From positions 1 to 64,000 of the forward strand of contig NZ_SORE01000007.1 in the NCBI RefSeq assembly GCF_004366595.1: 64,000 nt of DNA, given 5' to 3'. The first letter of the stretch is position 1. Each line of letters begins with the position of its first letter. Shown piece after piece: positions 9,477 through 17,813 of this stretch. Source of the DNA: Paraburkholderia rhizosphaerae (GTDB taxonomy: Bacteria; Pseudomonadota; Gammaproteobacteria; Burkholderiales; Burkholderiaceae). A program made the translations under genes and the position numbers. Under the pieces are notes generated by a model. It searched no databases, was not told the DNA's origin, and saw only the letters and a program-made list of their open reading frames with translations.

Positions 9477-10235
9477 CGTGGATTCCCCTCTTCTGGTTTT
9501 ACTACGGGTGGCTTTCGTTCTCCGCTTTTCAACACACTTCATCGAAAGCGAATGTCGATGTGAATTGACGCGCAAACGTGTGCGCCTTTTCCGGGGGGCT
9601 ATGATCCGGCGTTAAACCAACCGTAAAGTTGTAAATACGAAGTAACGAACGCAAAAGCGAAGTCACCTTCGCAATGCGCGTTTTAGAGGAATGGGTTATG
9701 CAGTAACTCACGTGGGTTATCACGTAACCCGAATTGCGATGGAATATTTCGGCGCCTTAAACGTATCGGTGCAGACCTATACCTGGTGGGCGTTTTAGAA
9801 GATTTCCCGTTTGGCGAACGGGTTCTTTACGACTTGCGCGGTATACCTGATCACCGATTCTTTTTTTGACTGTTCTCGCCTTCCCTAGCCTAATTCCGAC
9901 AATTTGTCAGCTTATACAACGCTACCGAAAGGTTCAAGAAAGTATTAGAGCCGTAATTCCGGCGAGCAAGCATCTTTGTTACGTCATATTTCCGTTTGGT
10001 TTGTTAACAGATGGTCAATGTACTGAATGGTTTCGAAGCTATAGGTCCGTGTACGTATCTTTCATTTTTCTTTCGATCGGCAATTGCCCTTGAGGTTGCG
10101 TCGACTAGCCCGATCGAATCGGATCAGACCGAATTGGACCGCAAGACTCGGAGTGCGGGCGCGTGCCTGGACCGCTAAACTGGCTTTCAACGGTGCACAC
10201 CACGGAAAGTCCAGAAACGGTCCGGGAGGTAACAG
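9477..10235. other. 759-bp intergenic region between divergent genes, AT-richer than its surroundings
   Basis: This spacer separates the leftward glycosidase gene from the rightward 2OG oxygenase gene. It holds the tandem palindromes at 9693-9730 and a TTGACT hexamer at 9866-9871 with only a weak -10 partner (TAATTC, 19-bp spacing). I see no convincing coding sequence or RNA gene in it. Confidence 0.6.
9693..9730. promoter_or_regulatory. Tandem 17-bp palindromes, 21 bp apart (putative operator pair)
   Basis: GGGTTATGCAGTAACTC (9693-9709) and GGGTTATCACGTAACCC (9714-9730) share the form GGGTTAT-N3-GTAACYC. They are spaced by 21 bp, two helical turns, as expected for side-by-side dimer binding. 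They lie about 220-255 bp upstream of the glycosidase start and 505 bp upstream of the oxygenase gene. The regulator is unknown. Confidence 0.5.
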
Positions 10236-10994
10236 ATGGTTGAGATCGCAACGCATACGGCGGGTCGTGACGCTCATGTATCGGCAAACCCATTCGAAAC
10301 GCGCGTCGCAGCGCTCGACTGGCCGCGTATCGAAACCGAACTCGACGACTTCGGTTGCGCGACGGTCGCGTCACTGATCACGCCCGACGAGTGCGACCGG
10401 CTCGCGAACCTTTATACCCGCGCGGACCTGTTCCGCTCGCGCATCGTGATGGGCCGGCACGGCTTCGGACGCGGCGAATACCAATACTTCGCGTATCCGC
10501 TGCCGGACATCATCGAAGGCCTGCGCACCGCGCTCTACCCTTACCTCGTCGCGGTCGCGAATCGCTGGAATCGCGCAATGCGCATCGACGTCCGCTATCC
10601 ACCGAAGCACCGCGACTTTATCAGGCGCTGTCACGAAGCCGGGCAAACCCGACCGACGCCGCTCATCCTGCGGTACGAAGCGGGCGACTACAACTGTCTG
10701 CACCAGGACCTCTATGGCGAACATGTCTTTCCGATCCAGGTCGCCATCCTGCTGTCGGAACCGGGCAAAGACTTCACCGGTGGTGAGTTTGTGATGACCG
10801 AGCAACGCCCGCGCATGCAATCGCGCGCGGAGGTGGTTCCGTTGCGTAAAGGCGATGCAGTCGTGTTTACGGTGAACAGCCGCCCGGTGCAGGGCACGCG
10901 CGGCGTCTACCGCGTGAACCTGCGGCATGGCGTGAGCCGGTTGCGCTCGGGGCACCGGCACACCGTCGGTTTGATTTTCCACGACGCACAGTGA
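10236..10994 (+). CDS. 2OG-Fe(II) oxygenase (Oxygenase-NA/PF09859 type)
   Basis: A 252-residue soluble protein, well started (GGGAGG seven bases before ATG). The double-stranded beta-helix core carries the iron triad: HQD in YNCLHQDLYGEHVFPIQVAI (near residues 153-155), a distal His in the RHGVSRLRSGHRHTVGLIFH region, and the following Arg that would bind 2-oxoglutarate. GGEFVMTEQRPR and KGDAVVF are typical of this family. Members are broadly conserved in Burkholderia-like genomes, and the substrate is not established. It stands alone: the upstream neighbour is divergent, and the downstream MFS gene starts 299 bp later with no clear gene between. No sign of truncation. Confidence 0.82.
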   Translation: MVEIATHTAGRDAHVSANPFETRVAALDWPRIETELDDFGCATVASLITPDECDRLANLYTRADLFRSRIVMGRHGFGRGEYQYFAYPLPDIIEGLRTALYPYLVAVANRWNRAMRIDVRYPPKHRDFIRRCHEAGQTRPTPLILRYEAGDYNCLHQDLYGEHVFPIQVAILLSEPGKDFTGGEFVMTEQRPRMQSRAEVVPLRKGDAVVFTVNSRPVQGTRGVYRVNLRHGVSRLRSGHRHTVGLIFHDAQ

Positions 10995-11293
10995 CCGGCA
11001 ACCCGCTCTTTTGCTTTGGTCGGATCAAAGAAAAGGTACGCTCGACGCTTACCGCGAGAGCGGCCGCAATACAATGGCTTGCAAGACATTCTGATTCTGG
11101 CCAGGAATAGAACGCGCCCCTCGCCTGTTCCGCATTGACATAAACGAGCAAGCGAACGGACGTTCTGGCCTGTCGCTTTACGCGACAAACTTCGATCGGG
11201 CTTTGCATCACCCTGTGGCTCCGTTTAGCTTGTCGTTCTCGTTTCAACCGGAGCGCCGCCAGCTGGCCGAACTCCTTCAGTCCAGGGAACCGC

Positions 11294-12520
11294 ATGGCTC
11301 AAACACTGAAAACGTCTGCACTCGATCGCCGCGTATGGCTGGTGGCGATCGCCTTTTTTGCCATCGGCACGGATTTCAATGTCGTCTCGGGCATCCTGCC
11401 GGCGCTTGCGCGAAGCCTCGACGTCAGTGTGCCGGCCGCAGGTCAGGTGGTCACCTCGTATGCATTCTTCTACGCAATCTGCGCGCCGTTACTAGCCGGG
11501 CTCACCACAAGCATGCGCCGCAAACCATTGATTGCCGGATCGCTTACCGCGTTCGCACTAGCCAATGCGGCGTCCGCGCTGGCGCCGACCTTTGCGTTTC
11601 TGATCGGAACGCGCATCGTCGCCGCTTTTGCCGCCAGTATGTTCGCGCCCGCCGCATACGGATTTGCCGCATCGCTCGCCACACCCGAGCGCAAGGGCGC
11701 GGCACTTTCCGCGGCGTTGTCGGGCATCACCGCATCGCTGGTCGTCGGTGTGCCGATCGGTTCATACATCGGTAATCGCTTTGGCTGGCAAGGCAGTTTC
11801 TGGTTCGTCACGGCGCTCGCGCTTGTCGGCGCAATCGGGCTCGGGTTCCGCTTGGAACATCATGAAGAACAAACGGCAGCGCCAGCCATGGGTGCGCCCG
11901 CCGCTAGCTTCCTCGCGCGCTTCGCGCCGCTGGCCAAGCGTCCGGTACTGCTAGGCATGGTGCCGTCGCTGGTCTGGTATGTCGCGATGTTTTCGTTGTA
12001 CACGTATCTCGGTGCGACATTCACCGAGCGCGGCATGACGAAGGAAGGGCTCAGCGCGATGTTCGCCGCGTTCGGCATAGGCTCGCTGATCGGCAACCAC
12101 GTCGGTGGTTCGCTCGGCGACCGTTTTGGATCGCAGCGCGTGATCGCAACTGCACTGGTCATTCAGATCGCCAATCTCGCGTGGCTCGGCACGACGGGTG
12201 CGTCGCTGGTCGCGAACGCCCTCGCCGTTGCGATCTTTGGTATGAACGTCTGGTTCATGTTCCCCGCGCAACAAAGCCGGCTTCTCGCACTTGCCCCGAA
12301 GCATGGACCGCTCGTGCTCGCGCTAAACAACTCGACGATGTACCTCGGTGGCGCGATCGGGTCCGCAGTCAGTGCGCTGCTGATCCGCCATGGCGTCGCA
12401 ACCGCGAATCTGCCGTGGGTGTCGTGCGTGCTGTATATCGCCGCACTGGTGGTTTTCGCGCTGTGCTCGCGGGCGCTGCGCTGCGACGCGCGAGTCAGTA
12501 CACGCACCGAATCAATGTAA
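11294..12520 (+). CDS. MFS transporter, DHA1-like drug/sugar efflux family
   Basis: A 408-residue protein with 12 predicted membrane segments; AGGGAACCGC precedes the start. Hallmarks are the N-terminal DRRVWLVAIAFFAIGTDFNV helix with its acidic residue, the loop 2-3 motif around GLTTSMRRKPLI, and TM5 SGITASLVVGVPIGSYIGN, which resembles the antiporter motif C of exporters of the AraJ/NepI type. A proton-driven efflux role is therefore likely; the substrate is unknown. The stop codon lies inside the conserved 31-bp promoter block that precedes the CGNR regulator gene 60 bp downstream, so transporter and regulator are arranged in tandem but the regulator probably also has its own promoter. Confidence 0.85.
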   Translation: MAQTLKTSALDRRVWLVAIAFFAIGTDFNVVSGILPALARSLDVSVPAAGQVVTSYAFFYAICAPLLAGLTTSMRRKPLIAGSLTAFALANAASALAPTFAFLIGTRIVAAFAASMFAPAAYGFAASLATPERKGAALSAALSGITASLVVGVPIGSYIGNRFGWQGSFWFVTALALVGAIGLGFRLEHHEEQTAAPAMGAPAASFLARFAPLAKRPVLLGMVPSLVWYVAMFSLYTYLGATFTERGMTKEGLSAMFAAFGIGSLIGNHVGGSLGDRFGSQRVIATALVIQIANLAWLGTTGASLVANALAVAIFGMNVWFMFPAQQSRLLALAPKHGPLVLALNNSTMYLGGAIGSAVSALLIRHGVATANLPWVSCVLYIAALVVFALCSRALRCDARVSTRTESM

Positions 12521-12547
12521 CTTTTCAACAGAACATTTAGAAGTTAC
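12517..12547 (+). promoter_or_regulatory. 31-bp promoter/operator block of CGNR gene 1
   Basis: GTAACTTTTC-N12-AGAAGTTAC. Inverted GTAACTT/AAGTTAC halves flank hexamers readable as -35 TTTTCA and -10 TACCAT with 17-bp spacing. The block ends 33 bp before the ATG of the CGNR gene. The same architecture precedes the two other CGNR genes. Confidence 0.7.
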
Positions 12548-12580
12548 CATCTCCGGAAGGAAGCTACCGGAGAATCACCC

Positions 12581-13147
12581 ATGTCTGTTCAATTTTTGAC
12601 GTTGTCCGATCACTCGGTGCTCGACTTCATCAATACAGCCGCGACCGACGATACGCGTTCCTATGAGCATCTTGCAACCGATACGCAAGTCGTCGAATGG
12701 ATGAGAACGCACCAGTTCGCAGGTGCGGCAGTCGCCCCGTTATTTGACGAAGGAAAACTTGCTCACGCGGCTCGCACATTACGAGAGGCCATTCGCAATG
12801 CGATGTTCCAGAAGAAGGCTGGCCGAAGAGTCAATATCGAGCCGTTAAACGCGTTTTTGAATCTCGGCCAGTATCGCGTGACGCTGGTCCGGCACGCGAA
12901 CGGTCAACTGCGGATTGCGCACGAGTACGATTGCGCAACGCCCGAGCAGTTTCTCTCGCAAATCGCCAATGCCTCCGCGGAGCTGCTGGCAACCGGCGAC
13001 TTCAATCTGATCAGGAAATGTGCATCCGATGCCTGCTCATTGTGGTTCCTCGATCGAACCAAGGCTCACCGGCGCCGCTGGTGCAGCATGGCTCGATGCG
13101 GCAACCGCCTGAAGGTGGCGAACTACCGCGCGCGTCGCAAAGCATAA
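12581..13147 (+). CDS. CGNR zinc-finger / ABATE-domain putative transcription regulator, copy 1
   Basis: A 188-residue protein with an N-terminal ABATE domain (begins LTLSDHSVLDFINTAATDD) and a C-terminal CGNR zinc finger: CASDACSLWFLDRTKAHRRR then WCSMARCGNRLKVANYRAR, with four cysteines in two C-x4-C pairs. The family is described as putative stress-induced transcription regulators. The basic helix after the fourth Cys probably contacts DNA. GGAG sits 8 bases before the ATG. It is a paralogue of the genes at 13271-13861 and 22721-23308 and is convergent with the former. The promoter-block inverted repeat suggests autoregulation (inference). Confidence 0.9.
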   Translation: MSVQFLTLSDHSVLDFINTAATDDTRSYEHLATDTQVVEWMRTHQFAGAAVAPLFDEGKLAHAARTLREAIRNAMFQKKAGRRVNIEPLNAFLNLGQYRVTLVRHANGQLRIAHEYDCATPEQFLSQIANASAELLATGDFNLIRKCASDACSLWFLDRTKAHRRRWCSMARCGNRLKVANYRARRKA

Positions 13148-13270
13148 TTCGTCGCTAAAAGATGGGCGCAGCGCACTTGTGGAGCATACGGTGCGCGCGT
13201 TGTTCCAGGATCGGAGGGTTCGTTCAAGCGCCGATCGCCGTGCCGTCATACCGGCTATGAGTATTTTTGC

Positions 13271-13861
13271 TCACGGCTCCGTCACTTCGTCAGCATGCGG
13301 ACGCGTACGAAAGCGCGCGGCTTTCTGGCGATTTCCGCATAGAGACATGTTGCACCAGCGGCGCCGATGGGACTTCGTTCTGTCGCAAAACCATAGTGGA
13401 CACCCTGGCCACTCACACTGACGAACCAGCATGAAATCGCCGCGCGTTAGCAGTTCCGCCGCCGCGATCGCGAGCGGCGTGAGCACCTGTGCAGGTGTTG
13501 CCGCAGGGAACCGATACACGGCCTGTAACTTACCGTCTTCGCTCTCGACCAGTTCCATCTGATAGCCGCCCACAATCAGCACCGGGTTCAGAAGATCAAT
13601 ATCCACCAGGGCGCCGGACTTTCGTTGAAAAAACAAGCGGCGCAGATTCTCTCTGAACTGTCTTGCCTCGACGGCCAGGCCGTGAAAGCATCCGTTCTCC
13701 CGCACGATCACCAGATCTAGCAGACCTGCTCGCTCAAGCCACGCAACGACGTCCTCGTCCCGCTGAAACAGATCCGCCGAATGCCCGTTGTGGGGCACAA
13801 CTGTATTCAGGAATTCAAGCACGCTATCCTGCGCGCGCACCGATGCCAATGGCGAAGCCAT
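13271..13861 (-). CDS. CGNR zinc-finger / ABATE-domain putative transcription regulator, copy 2
   Basis: A 196-residue protein beginning MASPLASVRAQDSVLEFLNT. This start is chosen because GGAGG lies 5 bases upstream; an in-frame GTG four codons earlier would overlap that site. The ABATE region is followed by CEWPGCPLWFCDRTKSHRRR and WCNMSLCGNRQKAARFRTR, a complete Cys4 CGNR finger, and a short acidic tail. It carries longer insertions in the ABATE part than copies 1 and 3 (for example RENGCFHGLAVEARQ). It converges on copy 1, with only 123 bp between the stops, and has its own copy of the 31-bp promoter block. Confidence 0.9.
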   Translation of the reverse strand: MASPLASVRAQDSVLEFLNTVVPHNGHSADLFQRDEDVVAWLERAGLLDLVIVRENGCFHGLAVEARQFRENLRRLFFQRKSGALVDIDLLNPVLIVGGYQMELVESEDGKLQAVYRFPAATPAQVLTPLAIAAAELLTRGDFMLVRQCEWPGCPLWFCDRTKSHRRRWCNMSLCGNRQKAARFRTRPHADEVTEP

Positions 13862-13890
13862 TGAATCCTCCACAAAAGTGAATCGTGACT

Positions 13891-13921
13891 GTAACTGTTA
13901 ACACATTCATTGACAAGTTAC
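13891..13921 (-). promoter_or_regulatory. 31-bp promoter/operator block of CGNR gene 2
   Basis: Read on the minus strand: GTAACTTGTC-N12-AACAGTTAC. Possible -35 TTGTCA and -10 TACAGT with 17-bp spacing overlap the inverted halves. It ends 29 bp before the start codon. Confidence 0.75.
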
Positions 13922-14006
13922 GAATCGAACATTAACGAATCACTCACACGATTTTTTTAGCACAGTCGGACAGCGATTCACAACTGTTGGAGGCCACGCA
14001 GATGGT

Positions 14007-14032
14007 GAGGTATGAGCGAATGCTCATACCTC
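14007..14032. terminator. Perfect 11-bp-arm stem-loop between two minus-strand genes
   Basis: GAGGTATGAGC (14007-14017), loop GAAT, GCTCATACCTC (14022-14032). It lies 61 bp past the stop of the alpha/beta hydrolase gene and 145 bp upstream of CGNR gene 2. There is no T-run after it in the minus direction, so it may be a terminator of the hydrolase/SDR operon or an operator for CGNR gene 2. Confidence 0.5.
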
Positions 14033-14093
14033 GAATGAAGAACGCCGATTAACTAAATGACACTTGAAAGCAGCGAGGTTTTTCTTATTTTTA

Positions 14094-14795
14094 TCAGGCT
14101 GCCGATACCGCCTTTGCCGCCTCAACAATAATGTCGATCACCGTTTCCGGTGCGGTCAGTGAAGGGGTGTGATCGACGTTGTGCGCGCGCACCGATGCTT
14201 TCATCCGCTCAGCCATCCATCGCTGCGTTTGCGGATTGATCATCCGGTCCTCTTCCGCCAGCAGATACCAGCTTTTAGTCGATTTCCATGCAGGCTCCGT
14301 TACCGCTTGCTTGATACACTCGACGGAGATTGGTCGTTGCACCGCCGCGCTCACTACCTTCTCGGCCGCGGTTGCATTCTGCGCAAAGGCCTTATCGAAG
14401 CCAACATCGGGCATCCAGATAAAGCCTCGCGCATCCGGGGTCAATTCCGGCGCATCCGCATGACGGTCATCACGGTAGAACACATCCGCCACGGTCTCGC
14501 CCGCATCCGGAGCGAGCGCCGCGATAAACACCAACGCTTTCACGTTGTCGCTTTTGACGCTGCCGATAACCGCACCGGCGTACGCGTGACCGACCAGAAC
14601 GACTGGCGAATGCGTTCGCTCGACAATGGACGCGACCACATTGCTATCGTCGGTCAAGCTGGTTAGCGGAATCGGCGCACACACGACGTCCAGCCCGGCG
14701 TTCCGGAGCGGCACAATCACTTTGCTCCAGCTCGAACCGTCAGCCCACGCACCGTGCACCAACACGGCAGTCACGCCACTTGCAGACGAAGTCAT
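14094..14795 (-). CDS. Alpha/beta-fold hydrolase-like protein with Ala at the nucleophile position
   Basis: A 233-residue protein from MTSSASGVTAVLVHGAWADG; GGGAG lies upstream of this start. The fold is clear: HGAWADGSSW oxyanion-hole region, the nucleophile elbow VVLVGHAYAGAVIG, acid loop LAEEDRMI, and His in VDHTPSL. The elbow should read G-x-S-x-G, but here the Ser is Ala and the following Gly is Ala (GHAYAG), so classical Ser-His-Asp esterase chemistry is not possible. I recall this HAYAG variant from other annotated proteobacterial hydrolases, so it is probably a real subfamily and not damage. It sits 41 bp downstream of an SDR gene that also lacks its catalytic residues, on the same strand. 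Role unknown. Confidence 0.82.
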   Translation of the reverse strand: MTSSASGVTAVLVHGAWADGSSWSKVIVPLRNAGLDVVCAPIPLTSLTDDSNVVASIVERTHSPVVLVGHAYAGAVIGSVKSDNVKALVFIAALAPDAGETVADVFYRDDRHADAPELTPDARGFIWMPDVGFDKAFAQNATAAEKVVSAAVQRPISVECIKQAVTEPAWKSTKSWYLLAEEDRMINPQTQRWMAERMKASVRAHNVDHTPSLTAPETVIDIIVEAAKAVSAA

Positions 14796-14836
14796 ACCGA
14801 AACTCTCCCAAGCAGGTTGTTTCGCGGAACGCGGGT

Positions 14837-15607
14837 TCACAAGCCCTTAACCTCGCCGCCGTCCATTCGCAGCGCCGCGCCGATCAGCCATTCGCCCGCG
14901 GGTGACAGGATAAAGGCCATTAATTCGGCGATATCTTCCGGTTTGCCGTACCGCGTAATGCCGGCTTGATCCGGAAACTTCTCAAGCGCTTCTTCAACTG
15001 TCATCGCATGCGCCGCCGCGTACTTTTCCATGTATGAGCGGCGCCGATCGGTCATCACCGGGCCCGGCAATACACTGTTCACGCGAACCCCGTCGCCGAT
15101 GCCCCGGTCTGCGAACGCTTTCGCCATTGCGACGATGGCGGCATTCACCGTTGCGACCGCGGCGAAGCCCGATTTTGGCGCCTGCGCCGAGTTTCCGGAT
15201 GTAAAGATCACAGCCCCGCGCGTTGCCTTCAGCGCGTCCCACGCGCGGATTGCGAGTCTTCTCGCGCCGTGCAGCTTTAGCGCAAAGCCGTCGTCCCATT
15301 GTTCATCGGTCATTTCCAGCACATCGACCTGTGGCACGGCGCCCGCGATGTTGATCACTGCATCGATTCGCCCGAACGTGTCCAGTGTCTTTTGCACCAC
15401 GATGCCGGCAGCGGCCGGGTCGCGCAGGTCTGTGTCGATCTCCAGCGCTTGTGCCCCCGCCGCTTTCACCTCCTGCGCGGTAGACTCGAGGAGATCCGCA
15501 TTGCGCGCCACCACTACCACCGCGCCAAAATTCTGCGCGACGCGAATCGCGGTGGCGCGTCCAATGCCGCGGCTAGCGCCTGTCACAATTGCAACTTTGT
15601 TTTCCAT
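14837..15607 (-). CDS. SDR-family protein lacking the YxxxK catalytic motif
   Basis: A 256-residue Rossmann protein; GGAGG lies upstream of the start. The cofactor motif TGASRGIG (residues 9-16) and the NAG-like NIAG are present, and the catalytic Ser is visible in VIFTSGNSAQ. The usual Tyr-x-x-x-Lys of the active site is replaced by Val-Ala-Thr-Val-Asn (in AAVATVNAAIVAMAKAF), so both the general-base Tyr and the Lys are missing. The C-terminal GITRYGKPEDIAELMAFILS and LRMDGGEVKGL are typical of the family. It is probably co-transcribed with the downstream Ser-less hydrolase. It could be a binding or regulatory pseudoenzyme, or use a different mechanism. Confidence 0.85.
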   Translation of the reverse strand: MENKVAIVTGASRGIGRATAIRVAQNFGAVVVVARNADLLESTAQEVKAAGAQALEIDTDLRDPAAAGIVVQKTLDTFGRIDAVINIAGAVPQVDVLEMTDEQWDDGFALKLHGARRLAIRAWDALKATRGAVIFTSGNSAQAPKSGFAAVATVNAAIVAMAKAFADRGIGDGVRVNSVLPGPVMTDRRRSYMEKYAAAHAMTVEEALEKFPDQAGITRYGKPEDIAELMAFILSPAGEWLIGAALRMDGGEVKGL

Positions 15608-15801
15608 TTCGAACTACCTCCATGAGTCTGGCCGGTTATTCCGATATTGATGAATTCGCTTTTCGATTTGGATGACTGATTATATAAATTCGTCCGATTT
15701 CCTTATTACGCGATGTAAGCGTTGCCTGGCAGCAGGACTTGCTATTTGATGAAGTATCCGCGAATCGGCTCACCTGAGCGATGCGCGCCGGTTCATAGCT
15801 G

Positions 15802-16713
15802 TTATGACTCGAATGCGACATCCGGCGCGCTCTCGCACGCAATGTCCAGCATCAGCGATGTCATCGCCGACAGCGGGCGGCCGCGGCGGGTCAGGCCGAC
15901 AATCCATCGGCGCATCATCGGCCGCTCGATCCTGACACGCACAAGCTGATATTCCTGCAGAATCTTCTCCGGAATCAGTCGCGGCAAAATGCACTGACCG
16001 TTGGTCATCGACACCAGTTTCAGCATCGCATCGACAGTCTCGACCTCTGCCGCGACCGTCGCGTCGAATTCCTTCGTGTGCAGCATCTTACGTAACGCAT
16101 AGCCCGCGGGAAACACAACCAGTGGCGGAGATACCTCACGCAAATCGACGCCTGGACGCGAAGCAAAACGCGAGTTTTCGTGCACGACGAGGCACATATC
16201 GTCTTCGAATAGCGGCGTGATATTCAGCTGATCGGATGCAACGGCTGAGTCGTAAGCAAAACCGATCTCCGCTTTTCCGCTTTCTACGAGCTCAACCACG
16301 CCCGGCGAACTTCGTCCCAGTAACGCAACGCTAGCGCCAGGCCGCTGCGCCATGAATCTCGCCGCGACCTCCGCCATAAAGTAGTAGCTCAGCGTGTGAA
16401 TCGTCGCGACATGGATGCCGCCATCCGTCACGCCGTGTTCGTTACGCAATTGAAGCATCGTGTTGTCCACCAGCTGATACGCGGCGCTCGCAACCTCGAG
16501 CAGCTTGTTGCCCGCCTCGGTCAACTGGACGCCGCGCCCGTGACGAACGAACAGCGCCTGCCCGAGGAACGCTTCGAGGCTTGACAGGTGCCGGCTCAAT
16601 CCTGATTGAGTCAGCGAGAGAGACTGCGCCGCTGCGGAAAGCGACTTGTGCGCGGCGATCTCTATGAAAAGCCGGGTCTGGTAGTCAATGTTGGATTTCA
16701 TCGGCAGCGTCAT
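15802..16713 (-). CDS. LysR-family transcription regulator
   Basis: A 303-residue regulator. The N-terminal winged helix is IDYQTRLFIEIAAHKSLSAA followed by AQSLSLTQSGLSRHLSSLEA, with recognition-helix residues typical of LysR, and FVRHGRGVQLTEAG. The effector domain follows from about residue 95 (GGIHVATIHTLSYYFMAEVA). The start could also be four codons later (MKSNIDYQ). It lies upstream of the SDR/hydrolase pair on the same strand and downstream of an epoxide-hydrolase-like gene, so one of these is the likely target. Its N-terminal half resembles the truncated LysR at 24070-24630 (IDYQ..FVEIARHKSLSDAA), indicating paralogues. Confidence 0.92.
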   Translation of the reverse strand: MTLPMKSNIDYQTRLFIEIAAHKSLSAAAQSLSLTQSGLSRHLSSLEAFLGQALFVRHGRGVQLTEAGNKLLEVASAAYQLVDNTMLQLRNEHGVTDGGIHVATIHTLSYYFMAEVAARFMAQRPGASVALLGRSSPGVVELVESGKAEIGFAYDSAVASDQLNITPLFEDDMCLVVHENSRFASRPGVDLREVSPPLVVFPAGYALRKMLHTKEFDATVAAEVETVDAMLKLVSMTNGQCILPRLIPEKILQEYQLVRVRIERPMMRRWIVGLTRRGRPLSAMTSLMLDIACESAPDVAFES

Positions 16714-16806
16714 GAAGACCTGGCACTTTGCAAACGATACGTTACGGGTTACGTCGGCTACCTGACTAACGTGAACGATGCAGGAGACCGCACCACCCGA
16801 CGCGAA

Positions 16807-17694
16807 TCACGCCTTCAGGTTTTCCGCGAGGAAGTCACGCATTGCGGACGCGATCTCATCAACGTGCGTTTCCAGTGCAAAGTGTCCGGTGTCGAGCATC
16901 CTGACTACCGCCTTCGGGTTGTCCCGCCGATAAGCTTGCGCGCCGGGCGGAATGAAGAACGGATCGTTTTTCCCCCAGATCGCGAGCGTCGGCGGCTGGT
17001 GGTCGCGAAAGAACTTCTGGAACGTCGGATACAGCTTCAGGTTCGACTGGTAGTCGAGGAACAGGTCGAGTTGAATATCTTTCTGGCCCGGTCGTTCGAG
17101 CAGCGCCGCATCGAGTGTGTACGACTCAGGCGCGACCGAATCGGGGTCCGACACACCGTGCACATATTGAAATCGCGTGCCTTCATAGTTCAGGATCGCA
17201 TCGTGAACGGTCTTCCGATGAGCCGCGGTCGGCTCGGCCCAGTACCTGCGTATTGGGTCCCATGCGTCGCCAAGCCCTTCCTCATACGCATTGCCGTTCT
17301 GGGAAATGAGGGCGCTCACGCGCTCCGGGTATTTCACCGCCAGCCTGAGGCCCACGGGCGCGCCGTAATCGAACACATAGACCGCATAGCGTTTCAGACC
17401 AAGCTTGTCGACAAACGCCGCGACCGTCTGAGCAAGCGCATCGAACGAGTATGTGTAAGCGCGGTTGTCCGCCACATGCGTAAACCCGAAGCCCGGGAGA
17501 TCCGGCGCAATTACACGATATGTGTCAGCCAAGCGTGGAATCAGTTCGCGATACATATGCGACGAAGACGGGAAGCCGTGTAGCAACAGGACGACCGGCG
17601 CGTTGGCAGCGCCTGCCTCCCGATAGAAGACGTCGACCCCATCCGCTTCGGTACGCTTGACGGAAACCGCAGGAACAGCATGACCTTTCGACAT
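16807..17694 (-). CDS. Alpha/beta hydrolase with Asp nucleophile (epoxide hydrolase / haloalkane dehalogenase-like)
   Basis: A 295-residue protein from MSKGHAVPAVSVKRTEADGV; GGAGG sits 5 bases upstream, favouring this Met over the one four codons earlier. LLLHGFPSSSHMYR gives the oxyanion-hole HGFP motif. The nucleophile elbow is VFDYGAPVGLRLA, with Asp instead of Ser as in epoxide hydrolases and haloalkane dehalogenases. The acid is in WGKNDPFF and the His in DTGHFALE. Proteins of this type are often annotated as hydrolases acting on small xenobiotic or lipid-derived substrates; the exact substrate cannot be told. It is divergent from the intergenic region carrying the fourth copy of the 31-bp block. 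Confidence 0.87.
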   Translation of the reverse strand: MSKGHAVPAVSVKRTEADGVDVFYREAGAANAPVVLLLHGFPSSSHMYRELIPRLADTYRVIAPDLPGFGFTHVADNRAYTYSFDALAQTVAAFVDKLGLKRYAVYVFDYGAPVGLRLAVKYPERVSALISQNGNAYEEGLGDAWDPIRRYWAEPTAAHRKTVHDAILNYEGTRFQYVHGVSDPDSVAPESYTLDAALLERPGQKDIQLDLFLDYQSNLKLYPTFQKFFRDHQPPTLAIWGKNDPFFIPPGAQAYRRDNPKAVVRMLDTGHFALETHVDEIASAMRDFLAENLKA

Positions 17695-17765
17695 TGAAAC
17701 CTCCATGAACAGTTGTTCAACGAGCCCGGCAGCCCTCTTCGAAGGTTCTATCGTAGCTGGAATAG

Positions 17766-17796
17766 GTAACTTTTCAAAGTTACTTTTTCGGGTTAC
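17766..17796 (+). promoter_or_regulatory. Fourth copy of the CGNR-type 31-bp block, without a CGNR gene
   Basis: GTAACTTTTC-N12-TCGGGTTAC, same length and order as the blocks before the three CGNR genes, with TTTTCA and TACTCA hexamers 17 bp apart. The first 18 bases also form a tight palindrome, GTAACTTT-TC-AAAGTTAC (17766-17783). It lies 71 bp upstream of the minus-strand hydrolase start; on the plus strand only a ten-codon frame follows at 17822. Confidence 0.6.
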
Positions 17797-17813
17797 TCAA
17801 TTGATCGATTGAG
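17796..17813. promoter_or_regulatory. Inverted repeat CTCAAT-N6-ATTGAG
   Basis: CTCAAT (17796-17801) and ATTGAG (17808-17813) abut the 31-bp block. This is a possible second operator in the same control region. Confidence 0.35.
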
